From NCBI GenBank assembly GCA_002700305.1, contig PACZ01000044.1:1-64000 (forward strand): DNA of 64,000 nucleotides. Direction: 5' to 3'. Each line of letters opens with the position of its first letter. Within the stretch, counting starts at the first letter, position 1. Position numbers and translations under genes: made by a program. The notes under the pieces are model-generated. The model had not been told where the DNA came from. It saw only the letters and a list, made by a program, of their open reading frames with translations, and did no database searches. Below are positions 27,105 to 35,186 of the stretch, piece after piece. The stretch is from Hyphomonas sp. Lineage in GTDB: Bacteria > Pseudomonadota > Alphaproteobacteria > Caulobacterales > Hyphomonadaceae.

Positions 27105-28469
27105 TCACAACTGCCGCACGCCCAGTACGGCGTCGTCCAGCATCAGCGCCCAGACGGCCCAGACGAGCGCGTCCACACGGTCGGGCGAGCCGGTGAACCC
27201 GTCTGCCCCAAAGGCGCACATTTCGTCCTCCAGCGCGCCCAGCTGCCCGGCATGATGCACGCGGCCCTGTTCATACAGCGTCGCCACCGGCAGCGCCCTT
27301 GCCCGCTTCGACAGGCGCGCATTCACCAGACGCACCGGCACGGGGCAGCCTGCCGTCTCCAGCACCTGCCGCACCATTTCGCCGCCCTGATTGGCCTCCG
27401 CGATCACCTCCCGCGCGCCCACCCGGCGCACCAGCGCGACTGCCCGTCCGGCCCAGTCCAGCGGGCGCAGCCCCTGCGCGGAAGCATCGCCCAGCACATA
27501 GGCATCATTCCCCGCCCGGCCTGCCGCGATAATCCCGCAGGCATCCGCCGTCTCGCCACTGGTGGCGGGCGGGTCAACCGCCACGACCACATCCCAGAGT
27601 GCCGGCACGATGGCGATGCGCGCCTCATCGATCCGGGAACGGAGGAACAGCGCCCCCTCCGGGTCCTCCACGATCCGGCCTTCCAGTTCCTGCCGCCCGA
27701 GGCGTGTGCCGCCATAGGCCGCCTCCATCGCAGACAGGAAACCGGGGGCAAGATGGCTTGCATTCTCCCGCGTCGTGCCCAGCGTCACCACCGTGTCCGG
27801 CGCCGCATGCAGCCGCCGCATCAGCGCCGTGGGCCGTGGCGTCGTCGTCACCAGCGCCCGCGGATCGGCCCCAAGGCGCAGGGCCATCTGCAGCATGTCC
27901 CATGCCGCCTCCGCATAGCGCCAGGCTGCTAACTCGTCGCACCAGGCGGCGTCGAATTGCGGCCCGCGCAGACTGTCCGGGTCTTCGGCGGAGAAGACAT
28001 AGGCCCGCGCCCCGTTCGTATATTCCAGCATCCGGCGCGAGGCATGATAGACCGGGCGCCAGCCCGTTTCCGGCTCGATCGCCAACAGGCCGCTCTCGCC
28101 ATGGATCATCACTTCGCGCACATCGTGCAGCGTCGGCCCGACCAGCGCGATCCGCCCGGCGCCGCGAATGGCCTTCCAGCGCACCCATTCGGCCCCGGCC
28201 CGCGTCTTGCCCGCCCCGCGCCCGCCCTGGAACAGCCAGGTCCGCCAGCCGCCCGGCGGGTTCACCTGCGCCTCCCGGCAGGTCAGCAGGAAGGGGAAGT
28301 ATTCCACGAACTTCCGCAGGCGCGGCTGCCCTTTCGCCCCGGCCTCCTTCCAGTCCAGCACTCTTCGTCTCGATAGCGGCTCCCAGATCTCCGAGTAGTC
28401 TATCGAGGTTGTCCCGCCGCTCTCTTGCGGCCTCTGCTGCTGCATTGGCATGCTCCCCCCTTGCTTCAT
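27105..28469 (-). CDS. GTA-type terminase large subunit
   Basis: A phage/GTA DNA-packaging ATPase-nuclease of up to 454 residues. The Walker A is FQGGRGAGKTRAGAEW (residues 80 to 95), with the ATPase Walker B-like region GPQFDAAWCDELAAW. The nuclease domain has acidic residues in VVAVDPPATSGETADACG and ends with a D in SPDRVDALVWAVWALM. It is most like gp2 of the Rhodobacter GTA. Coding signal is clear from about 28349 downwards; residues 1 to 40 may be out-of-frame. It is a survivor of a broken GTA cluster. Confidence 0.85.
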   Translation of the reverse strand: MKQGGSMPMQQQRPQESGGTTSIDYSEIWEPLSRRRVLDWKEAGAKGQPRLRKFVEYFPFLLTCREAQVNPPGGWRTWLFQGGRGAGKTRAGAEWVRWKAIRGAGRIALVGPTLHDVREVMIHGESGLLAIEPETGWRPVYHASRRMLEYTNGARAYVFSAEDPDSLRGPQFDAAWCDELAAWRYAEAAWDMLQMALRLGADPRALVTTTPRPTALMRRLHAAPDTVVTLGTTRENASHLAPGFLSAMEAAYGGTRLGRQELEGRIVEDPEGALFLRSRIDEARIAIVPALWDVVVAVDPPATSGETADACGIIAAGRAGNDAYVLGDASAQGLRPLDWAGRAVALVRRVGAREVIAEANQGGEMVRQVLETAGCPVPVRLVNARLSKRARALPVATLYEQGRVHHAGQLGALEDEMCAFGADGFTGSPDRVDALVWAVWALMLDDAVLGVRQL

Positions 28470-28776
28470 GCATCCGGCGCACTTCTCCTGCCATGCGCAC
28501 GATCATTGCCGCCGCGGCATTGATCTCCTCCGTTCCCTGAGCAGAGACCAGCGCATCGATCTGAAGATCGGACGCGTAATCCAGCGCCAGCGTCTGGCGC
28601 TCCAGCGTCGCTTCGGGCCGCTTCAGGTCATGCCGTTTCATGTACCGGGAAATAACCGCAGCATCGCGGCCCAGACGGCGCGCAATCTCCGCCACGCTGC
28701 GCCCGCTGAGATACAGCAGCCGCATCGCCCGTCCGTCCCGTTCGGTGATGTCTCGTCTTTGCGTTCGTCCAGCCAT
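28366..28776 (-). CDS. HTH protein upstream of terminase (GTA gp1-like, end uncertain)
   Basis: About 137 residues with a homeodomain-like helix-turn-helix (residues 14 to 50: YLSGRSVAEIARRLGRDAAV then ISRYMKRHDLKR) and a helical charged C-terminal part. Small terminase-like proteins with an HTH precede the large terminase in GTA and phage clusters. The frame does not stop here: it stays open, in a frame different from the terminase, to 27625. The end given marks where the protein-like signal stops. Either a long overlap or a lost stop/frameshift near 28350-28365 is possible. Confidence 0.6.
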
Positions 28777-28827
28777 GCGCGGAGTGTGACGCAAGTGCGT
28801 ATGGGGAGGATTCACGCTATCCCCGTC

Positions 28828-28925
28828 TCATCCCGGAAAACGCGCAGCCTTTGTCCGGGACCCAGTATTTGCTGGGGCTCTCGCAGGCTGGGTCCCGGAT
28901 ATTTGCTGCGCAAATTCCGGGATGA
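28828..28925. repeat. Palindromic intergenic repeat, copy 1
   Basis: A 98-base element with two nested pairs of perfect arms: TCATCCCGGAA (28828-28838) with TTCCGGGATGA (28915-28925), and TCCGGGACCCAG (28854-28865) with CTGGGTCCCGGA (28888-28899). It can fold into a cruciform or long hairpin. A related element lies at 55608-55705. It sits between the HTH gene and the SulP gene. It looks like a REP/BIME-type element. Confidence 0.85.
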
Positions 28926-28963
28926 CAGGGGGAAGAAGCTAGCCTTATCCTCCGGCCCGGCCC

Positions 28964-30769
28964 TCAGCTCATCTCCCGCACGCCCGCGATACATTGCGAG
29001 GGGCAAGGGTCGGAGGACGGGTCGGTCACGTCGCCCGTCTTCTCGATGGCGGATTTCGCGCAGTCATAGTCGAGATCGATGATGGCATCGAACTGGTTCA
29101 GGTACACATTGCCCGTCAGTTCATCCAGGAAATGCGTACGCTTCAGCCGGTCCATCACCGGGCCTTTCACCTCGCTGAGGTGCAGGGTCACGCCTGCATC
29201 CTTCAGGCGCCGGTTGATCGCTTCCAGGCTTTCAAGGCCGCTGACATCGATATGGTTCACCGCCGGGCACATCAGCACGATATGCTGCACATCCGGCCGG
29301 TTCCCGAGGACGCAATAGACCGTATCTTCCAGGAAGCGGGCATTGGCGAAATAGAGGCTCTCGTCGATCCGTATCGTGACGATGTGGTCAGGGATCACGA
29401 CAGCGTGGCGGTTCACATTGCGGAAATGGTGGGTGCCGGGCACCTGCCCCACAATGGCGAAGTGCGGCTTGGAGGTGACATAAAGGTGCAGGCCGATCGA
29501 GACGATGATGCCGGTCGTCACGCCGAGCTCCACGCCCGCCAGCAATGTGACGAGAATCGTGCCCAGCATGGCGGCAAAGTCCCGCTTCGAATAGCTGAGC
29601 GTGTGAGCCAGTTTCTTGAGGTCCACGAGGCCGAGCACGGCGACAATGACGGTCGCGGCCAGCACGGCTTGCGGAAGGTTGTAAAGCAGCGGCGTCAGGA
29701 ACAGGGCCGCCAGCGCGATGCCCACGGCGGTGAAGGCGCCAGCCGCCGGCGTCTCTGCGCCAGCATCGAAATTCACGGCAGAGCGGGCAAAGCCGCCGGT
29801 CACCGGATAGCCGCCGGAAAAGCCCGCCGCGAGGCTTGAGGCGCCAAGCGCAACCAGCTCCTGGTCCGGGTCGATCCGCTGGCGGCGCCGGGCAGCCAGC
29901 GTCTGCGCCATGGAAACCGATTCAATGAAGCTGATCATCGCGATGAGCGCGGAGGAGCCGAGCAGCGATTGCCACAGGCCGGGGTCAAACTCGGGCACGG
30001 TCAGGCCCGGCAGGCCCTTCGGAATGTCGCCGACAATGCTTACGCCTTTGGCTTCCAGCCCGAAGGCGACGACGGCCAGGCCGCCCACCACCACGGCCAG
30101 AACCGGTCCGGACCGGGCCAGCGTGCCCGCGATATGTTCCTTCAGGCCCAGCGCCAGCAGCAGCGGCTTCATGCCCTTGCGCGCCCAGAACAGGAAGGCC
30201 ACCGCCGGAGCGCCGATGGCGACCGTATACCAGTTCACATCGCCCAGATGGCTGATGATGCTGGCCAGCGTCTCGATGATGTTGTGCCCGCTCGCCTGCA
30301 CGCCCAGCAGGTATTTCAGCTGGCTGACGGCGATCAGGATACCGGTCGCGGTGACAAAGCCGGAGACGACCGGGTGGCTCAGGAAATTGGCCAGGAAGCC
30401 CAGCCGGAAGATGCCCATCACCACCAGGATCAGGCCGGACAGGATGGCGAGGATGATCGCGGCGGTCAGGTATTCCGGCGTGCCCTGTTCGGCCACCTTG
30501 CCGGCGGCGACGGCCGTCATCAGCGACAGGATCGCCACCGGCCCCACGGCCATCGTCCGGCTGGTGCCGAAAATCGCGTAGACCACCAGCGGCAGGATGG
30601 AGGCATACAGCCCCACCTGCGGCGGCAGGCCCGCCAGCATCGCATAGGCCAGCGATTGCGGGATCAGCATCACCGTCACGATCACCGCCGCCACCATGTC
30701 ATTGGCGAACGTGCCGCCATTATAAGTGCGGCCCCATTCAAGAATGGGCAGGTGTTCGGACAGTTTCAC
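28964..30769 (-). CDS. SulP-family anion transporter (STAS domain)
   Basis: A 601-residue inner-membrane transporter. The N-terminal two thirds have 10 to 12 membrane segments, including the family signature region (IPQSLAYAMLAGLPPQVGLY at about residues 37 to 56) and SFIESVSMAQTLAARRRQ. The C-terminal STAS domain (about residues 450 to 560) contains VLMCPAVNHIDVSGLESLEA, with the serine in the conserved DxSG. SulP members move sulfate, bicarbonate or other anions. Its position behind an ETHE1-like enzyme and a BigR-like regulator suggests export or uptake of sulfur oxyanions. The gap to the hydrolase gene is 27 bases. Confidence 0.93.
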   Translation of the reverse strand: MKLSEHLPILEWGRTYNGGTFANDMVAAVIVTVMLIPQSLAYAMLAGLPPQVGLYASILPLVVYAIFGTSRTMAVGPVAILSLMTAVAAGKVAEQGTPEYLTAAIILAILSGLILVVMGIFRLGFLANFLSHPVVSGFVTATGILIAVSQLKYLLGVQASGHNIIETLASIISHLGDVNWYTVAIGAPAVAFLFWARKGMKPLLLALGLKEHIAGTLARSGPVLAVVVGGLAVVAFGLEAKGVSIVGDIPKGLPGLTVPEFDPGLWQSLLGSSALIAMISFIESVSMAQTLAARRRQRIDPDQELVALGASSLAAGFSGGYPVTGGFARSAVNFDAGAETPAAGAFTAVGIALAALFLTPLLYNLPQAVLAATVIVAVLGLVDLKKLAHTLSYSKRDFAAMLGTILVTLLAGVELGVTTGIIVSIGLHLYVTSKPHFAIVGQVPGTHHFRNVNRHAVVIPDHIVTIRIDESLYFANARFLEDTVYCVLGNRPDVQHIVLMCPAVNHIDVSGLESLEAINRRLKDAGVTLHLSEVKGPVMDRLKRTHFLDELTGNVYLNQFDAIIDLDYDCAKSAIEKTGDVTDPSSDPCPSQCIAGVREMS

Positions 30770-30796
30770 GCGTACAGCCCCCGGCTTTTTCCGGCA

Positions 30797-31663
30797 CTAT
30801 AGAGCGTTCAGCGGAATTTTCAGATAGCTGGTGCCATTATCGTCCGGCTCCGGCATCTGGCCTGCGCGCATATTGATCTGGATCGAGGGCAGGATCAGCC
30901 GCGGCATGTCCAGCGTCGCGTCCCGCGCCTCGCGCATGGCCACGAACTCGTCCTCGGTCACCCCGTCATGGACGTGAACATTGTGCGCCCGCTCCTCGGC
31001 GACCGTGGTTTCCCACTTGTACTCGTCCCGGCCCGGCGCCTTGTAGTCATGGCACATGAACAGGCGCGTTACGGGCGGCAGACTCAGCACTTTCTTGATC
31101 GAACGGAACAGCGTGCGAGCGTCTCCGCCGGGAAAGTCCGCCCGGGCGGTGCCATAGTCCGGCATGAACATGGTATCGCCCACGAACGCCGCGTCGTCGA
31201 CGACATAGGTCATGCAGGCCGGCGTGTGGCCGGGCGTGTGCAGGGCATGGGCTTCGATGTTCCCGATGCGGAAAGTATCGCCGTCCACCATCAGCTTGTC
31301 GAACTGGCTGCCGTCGCGCTGGAACCGGGTTCCTTCATTGAAGATCTTGCCGAACGTGTCCTGCACGGTGCGGATCTCGGCGCCGATGGCGATCTTGCCG
31401 CCCAGCTTTTCCTGCAGGTACGGCGCGGCCGAAAGGTGGTCGGCATGGACGTGGGTCTCCAGGATCCACTCAACCTTCAGGTCATTTTTCTGAATGAAGT
31501 CAATGATCTCATCTGCGGACTCGGTATTCGTGCGGCCGGATGCCGGATCGAAGTCCAGCACCGAATCGACCACGGCGCAGGCCTTGGTCTCCGGGTCGGC
31601 AACGACATAGCTGACCGTGAAAGTGGGTTCGTCGAAGAAAGCGGTCACAACGGGGTGGGTCAT
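30797..31663 (-). CDS. MBL-fold sulfur dioxygenase/persulfide hydrolase-like protein (ETHE1/BLH type)
   Basis: A 288-residue metallo-beta-lactamase-fold protein. The metal site is visible as HVHADHLSAAPYLQ (residues 72 to 85), with further ligands HTPGHTPACM, FVGDTMFMPDYGTARADFPG and MCHDYKAPGRDE. The last two motifs are typical of ETHE1/BLH persulfide dioxygenases, which oxidise glutathione persulfide to sulfite and limit sulfide toxicity. It is flanked by the BigR-like regulator (13 bases upstream) and the SulP transporter. No rhodanese domain is fused to it. Confidence 0.9.
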   Translation of the reverse strand: MTHPVVTAFFDEPTFTVSYVVADPETKACAVVDSVLDFDPASGRTNTESADEIIDFIQKNDLKVEWILETHVHADHLSAAPYLQEKLGGKIAIGAEIRTVQDTFGKIFNEGTRFQRDGSQFDKLMVDGDTFRIGNIEAHALHTPGHTPACMTYVVDDAAFVGDTMFMPDYGTARADFPGGDARTLFRSIKKVLSLPPVTRLFMCHDYKAPGRDEYKWETTVAEERAHNVHVHDGVTEDEFVAMREARDATLDMPRLILPSIQINMRAGQMPEPDDNGTSYLKIPLNAL

Positions 31664-31675
31664 CGCGGGGGCTCC

Positions 31676-32026
31676 TTAATGTCTGGCTTTGGCTGTGTGG
31701 GTCATGCGCACTTCCGGATCGGCCTGCTTGCCCAGCATGACTGAGCAAATGGCATCCACCATCGCATGCGCGCGCGTGTCTGAAAGTGTGTAGAAAACCT
31801 GCCGCGCATCCCGGCGGGCGGTCAGGACGCCCTCCTCACGCAGCTTGGCGAGTTCCCGCGACAGGCGCGGTTGCGGGATGCCGAGATCGGCTTCCAGCTC
31901 CGAAACCGCCATTTCCCCGCCGCGCAGCTGGCAGCAGATCATCAGCCGGTCCGGGTGGCTGAGGGATTTGAGCAGGCCTGTGGCTTCAGCCACCAGCGGC
32001 TCCATATTCTCACTGTCCCTGATCAT
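31676..32026 (-). CDS. ArsR-family regulator, BigR/SqrR-like
   Basis: A 116-residue winged-helix repressor with the ArsR pattern SHPDRLMICCQLRGGEMAVS, recognition helix IPQPRLSRELAKLREEG and wing TARRDARQVFYTLS. Cysteines sit at residues 31, 32 and 94; BigR and SqrR sense persulfides through two cysteines about 66 residues apart in these same helices, so a redox sensor is likely. It is first in an operon with the ETHE1-like hydrolase and SulP transporter. A perfect 11-base inverted repeat ends 22 bases upstream of its start. Confidence 0.88.
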   Translation of the reverse strand: MIRDSENMEPLVAEATGLLKSLSHPDRLMICCQLRGGEMAVSELEADLGIPQPRLSRELAKLREEGVLTARRDARQVFYTLSDTRAHAMVDAICSVMLGKQADPEVRMTHTAKARH

Positions 32027-32047
32027 CTCGTCGATCTCTCCGGTCTC

Positions 32048-32074
32048 AATTTACACTTTACGTAAGTGTAAATT
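32048..32074. promoter_or_regulatory. ArsR/BigR operator candidate
   Basis: AATTTACACTT (32048-32058) and AAGTGTAAATT (32064-32074) form a perfect 11-base inverted repeat with a 5-base spacer, just upstream of the ArsR-type gene and in its likely promoter. The strict symmetry and AT-rich content in a GC-rich genome make an autoregulatory operator very likely. Confidence 0.8.
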
Positions 32075-32300
32075 ATCAGATTCCAAGAGCCCAACCGCCT
32101 GCGTCAAAAACGTCATCCATATTTCAGGAGGCTGGAGATCGGGCTGTTACCGGAAAGACGCACAGCCACGCTAAAAGGACCTTTTTGGACGCCCCACCCC
32201 CGGCAACCAGAGCGTGTCACACAACGGTGACAAATCCGATACAGGCCCGTCAAGAAACTGTGGGAAGGCCGCTTCGGTTCACCGAACAGAGGGGTCTGTC

Positions 32301-35099
32301 ATGCCAAAATCTTATCGTTCACTACTCGCGCTCGGGGTTGCCTCCGCCGGGCTTATCCAGGTGGCTTCCGCCGACATCATCACCGGTCAGGTGACCGACG
32401 CGTCCGGCGAAGCGCCGCTGCAGGGCGCCATCGTCACCATTGAGGAACTCGGCCGCACCGCCGCTCCCGACCGCTATGGCGACTACCGCTTCACCAACAT
32501 CCCGGCTGGCGACTACACGCTGTCGGTATCCTATATCGGCGCAGACAAGGTCACGTCCGACGTCTCGCTCTCCGGCTCGGCCACCGTAAACTTCACCGTC
32601 GGCAGCGACACGCGCTACATGGACAACGTCCTCGTGGTCGGCTCCACCGCCGCCCAGGCCGGTGCCATCAACCAGCAGCGCGCCTCCAACGCGATCATCT
32701 CCGTGATCGACTCCGACGGCCTCGGCAACTTCCCGGACACAACGGTCGCCGACTCGCTCTCCCGCGTCCCAGGCCTCTCCATCGAGAACGACCAGGGCGA
32801 AGGCCGCTACGTCTCCATCCGCGGCCTCAACACCGACCTGATCGCCTCCTCGATCAACGGTGTGCGTACCCCGTCCCCGGAAGACCGCCGCGGCGTGCTT
32901 CTGGACGGCGTGCCGTCCGACCTGCTGGACGGGATCGAGGTTCAGAAATCGCTGACGCCGGATGTCGACGCCGACACGCTCGGCGGCATCATCAACATGA
33001 AAACGATCTCTGCCTTCGACCGGGACGGCCAATTCGTCCGCGCCAAGCTGGAAGGCGCCTATAACGAGATCACGGAAGAAGTCTCGCCGAAAGCCACGCT
33101 GACCTATTCCAACACGTTCGGCGACCGTCTCGGCGTCGCTGTGTCGGCCAACTACCAGGACCGCCGCATCCAGGCGCACAACAACGAAACCGGCGGCTGG
33201 GGCTTTAACGACGACGTCGGCGCAATCGTCCCGGACGACGATTACGAAATGCGCTGGTACGACCTGACCCGCGAACGCGTCGGCCTGGTCGCAAACATCG
33301 ACTTCAAGGCCTCTGAAAACACCGAGCTTTACCTGCGGACGCTGTACAACCAGTACACCGACGACGAAGTCCGCAACAAATGGGAATTCCGCAGCCTCGA
33401 CGAGGAAGATCCGACGGTAACCGATAATGGCTTCGCCTTCGACTATGCGGAATCCGATGCGGAAGTCCGCCAGCGCGAAGAAGTCCGGACCATCCAGACG
33501 TATGCCCTCGGCGGCCAGACCTATGCCGGCGCATGGCAATTCGACTATGAAGTCTCCTACGCCTATGCCGAAGAAGACGATTCCAACAATCACGACGTCA
33601 CGTTCCGCTCCGACGATCTGGAAGGCGACGGCATCCTGCAGTTCGATCTGTCTGACCCGAAAAAGCCGCGCCTGTCGGGCCCTGGCTTCGACTTCCTGCT
33701 CGACCCGTCCTCCTATGAAATGGACGCCTTCGAGCGCGAATTCACCACGAACGAAGACACCGAATGGTCCGGCAAGCTGGACATCTCCCGCGACAGCGTG
33801 ATCGGCGACATTCCGGTCACCTGGAAGGGCGGCGTGAAGCTTCGCGACCGTGAAAAAGTCCGGGACCAGAACCTCGACGTGTATGAAATCGACGATGTTC
33901 TGATGACCGACTATATCCGTCCGAACGCCGCAATTTCCGGCTGGCGGATGAACAATCCTATGTTCAATTGGCCGGATGCCGGGCTGACCTATGGCCTGCG
34001 CTCGGTCGTCACGGCCGACGATCTGAACGAAGACGACACCAATGTCGAAACCATCGCCGGCGACTACACAATCGACGAACAGATCCTGGCGCTTTACGGC
34101 ATGGGGACGTTCGAGATCGACAATGTCACGGTTGTGGCCGGTCTGCGTTTCGAAGGCACCAATGTCGACTCCAAAGGCTATATCTTCGCGGAAGAAGATG
34201 ACCCGAACAATGTGCTGACGCGCAACTATTCGGACGACTACCAGAACATCCTGCCGAGCGTGAACCTGAAGTATGCGCTTTCGGACAATCTGTTTGCCCG
34301 CGCCGCTTATTATGGCGCTGTGGTGCGCCCTGCCTTCGGCGACATGGCACCGATCGCCCTGTTCAACGATGACCGCGACGAGTTGGAGATGGGCAACCCG
34401 AACCTGAAGCCGTACGAAGCCGACAACTATGATCTGTCGATCGAATACTACCCGACGAAGCTGGCTGTTCTGTCGGCGGGCGTCTTCTACAAGTCGATCG
34501 ACAATGCGATCTTCCCGGCAACGTATGAGATCGACCAGCTTCCGGCCGAGGTCGACCTTTCCTTCCTGCCTGCGTCCTACGTGGCGAACCTCGAAGAAGT
34601 CTCGACCTACATCAACGTTGACCGGTCCTATGTCCGCGGCGTGGAATTCAACTATGTTCAGGGCCTTGGCTTCATCAATGAAAGCCTCGACGGCTTCCTC
34701 CTCTCCGGCAACCTGACCCTGGTCGAATCCCAGGCACGGATCCCGAATGAGGAAGACCCGCGCGGCACCCGCGAAGTGCCGCTGCTCAAGCAGAACGACG
34801 TCGTCTGGAACGTCGCCCTCGCCTACGACAAAGGCCCATGGGACCTGCGCGTGTCGGCGAACTATCGCGGCGACTATCTGGACGAACTGTTCGGCGAGAA
34901 CATCGACCGCTACACGGACGGCCACCTGTCGGTTGAAGCTTCTGCCAAGTATGAGCTGAACGACCATGTTCAGGTCTATGTCGAAGGCAAGAACCTCACC
35001 GACGAACCGGAATACTACTACCATGGCAGCGAGCGCCGCCTGTCGCAGTATGACGAGTTCGGCTGGACCGGCGTGTTCGGCGTGCGGCTGACATACTGA
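32301..35099 (+). CDS. TonB-dependent receptor (phytase-linked)
   Basis: A 932-residue outer-membrane receptor. After a signal peptide it has a CarboxypepD-regulatory-like beta domain (ITGQVTDASGEAPLQGAIV to SYIGADKV, about residues 25 to 100), a plug domain (NAIISVIDSDGLGNFPDTTV; VSIRGLN) and a C-terminal 22-strand barrel ending in an aromatic-rich strand (FGWTGVFGVRLTY). Start ATG 32301 has GAGGGG upstream. It is followed 87 bases later by a beta-propeller phytase, an association known in aquatic bacteria, so it may import phytate or its products. Confidence 0.9.
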   Translation: MPKSYRSLLALGVASAGLIQVASADIITGQVTDASGEAPLQGAIVTIEELGRTAAPDRYGDYRFTNIPAGDYTLSVSYIGADKVTSDVSLSGSATVNFTVGSDTRYMDNVLVVGSTAAQAGAINQQRASNAIISVIDSDGLGNFPDTTVADSLSRVPGLSIENDQGEGRYVSIRGLNTDLIASSINGVRTPSPEDRRGVLLDGVPSDLLDGIEVQKSLTPDVDADTLGGIINMKTISAFDRDGQFVRAKLEGAYNEITEEVSPKATLTYSNTFGDRLGVAVSANYQDRRIQAHNNETGGWGFNDDVGAIVPDDDYEMRWYDLTRERVGLVANIDFKASENTELYLRTLYNQYTDDEVRNKWEFRSLDEEDPTVTDNGFAFDYAESDAEVRQREEVRTIQTYALGGQTYAGAWQFDYEVSYAYAEEDDSNNHDVTFRSDDLEGDGILQFDLSDPKKPRLSGPGFDFLLDPSSYEMDAFEREFTTNEDTEWSGKLDISRDSVIGDIPVTWKGGVKLRDREKVRDQNLDVYEIDDVLMTDYIRPNAAISGWRMNNPMFNWPDAGLTYGLRSVVTADDLNEDDTNVETIAGDYTIDEQILALYGMGTFEIDNVTVVAGLRFEGTNVDSKGYIFAEEDDPNNVLTRNYSDDYQNILPSVNLKYALSDNLFARAAYYGAVVRPAFGDMAPIALFNDDRDELEMGNPNLKPYEADNYDLSIEYYPTKLAVLSAGVFYKSIDNAIFPATYEIDQLPAEVDLSFLPASYVANLEEVSTYINVDRSYVRGVEFNYVQGLGFINESLDGFLLSGNLTLVESQARIPNEEDPRGTREVPLLKQNDVVWNVALAYDKGPWDLRVSANYRGDYLDELFGENIDRYTDGHLSVEASAKYELNDHVQVYVEGKNLTDEPEYYYHGSERRLSQYDEFGWTGVFGVRLTY

Positions 35100-35186
35100 T
35101 CAGCCTCCGCTAGTAATCAGACTCAAGGGGGCCGGGATTCGCCATGCGGATTCCGGCCCGGTCACACAAGATCAGGATATTGTTCA

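Noticed and set aside
27625..28815. 396-codon frame through HTH protein and terminase
   Set aside because: Only the first about 150 residues look like protein; the rest is the wrong frame of the terminase gene.
32215..32232. Pho box before the phytase-linked receptor
   Set aside because: The sequence is an inverted repeat (TGTCAC-N6-GTGACA), not the direct repeat of a Pho box.
32322..35024. 900-codon open frame on the minus strand
   Set aside because: Antisense to the TonB-dependent receptor, whose plug and barrel features are clear; the antisense translation has no recognisable fold.
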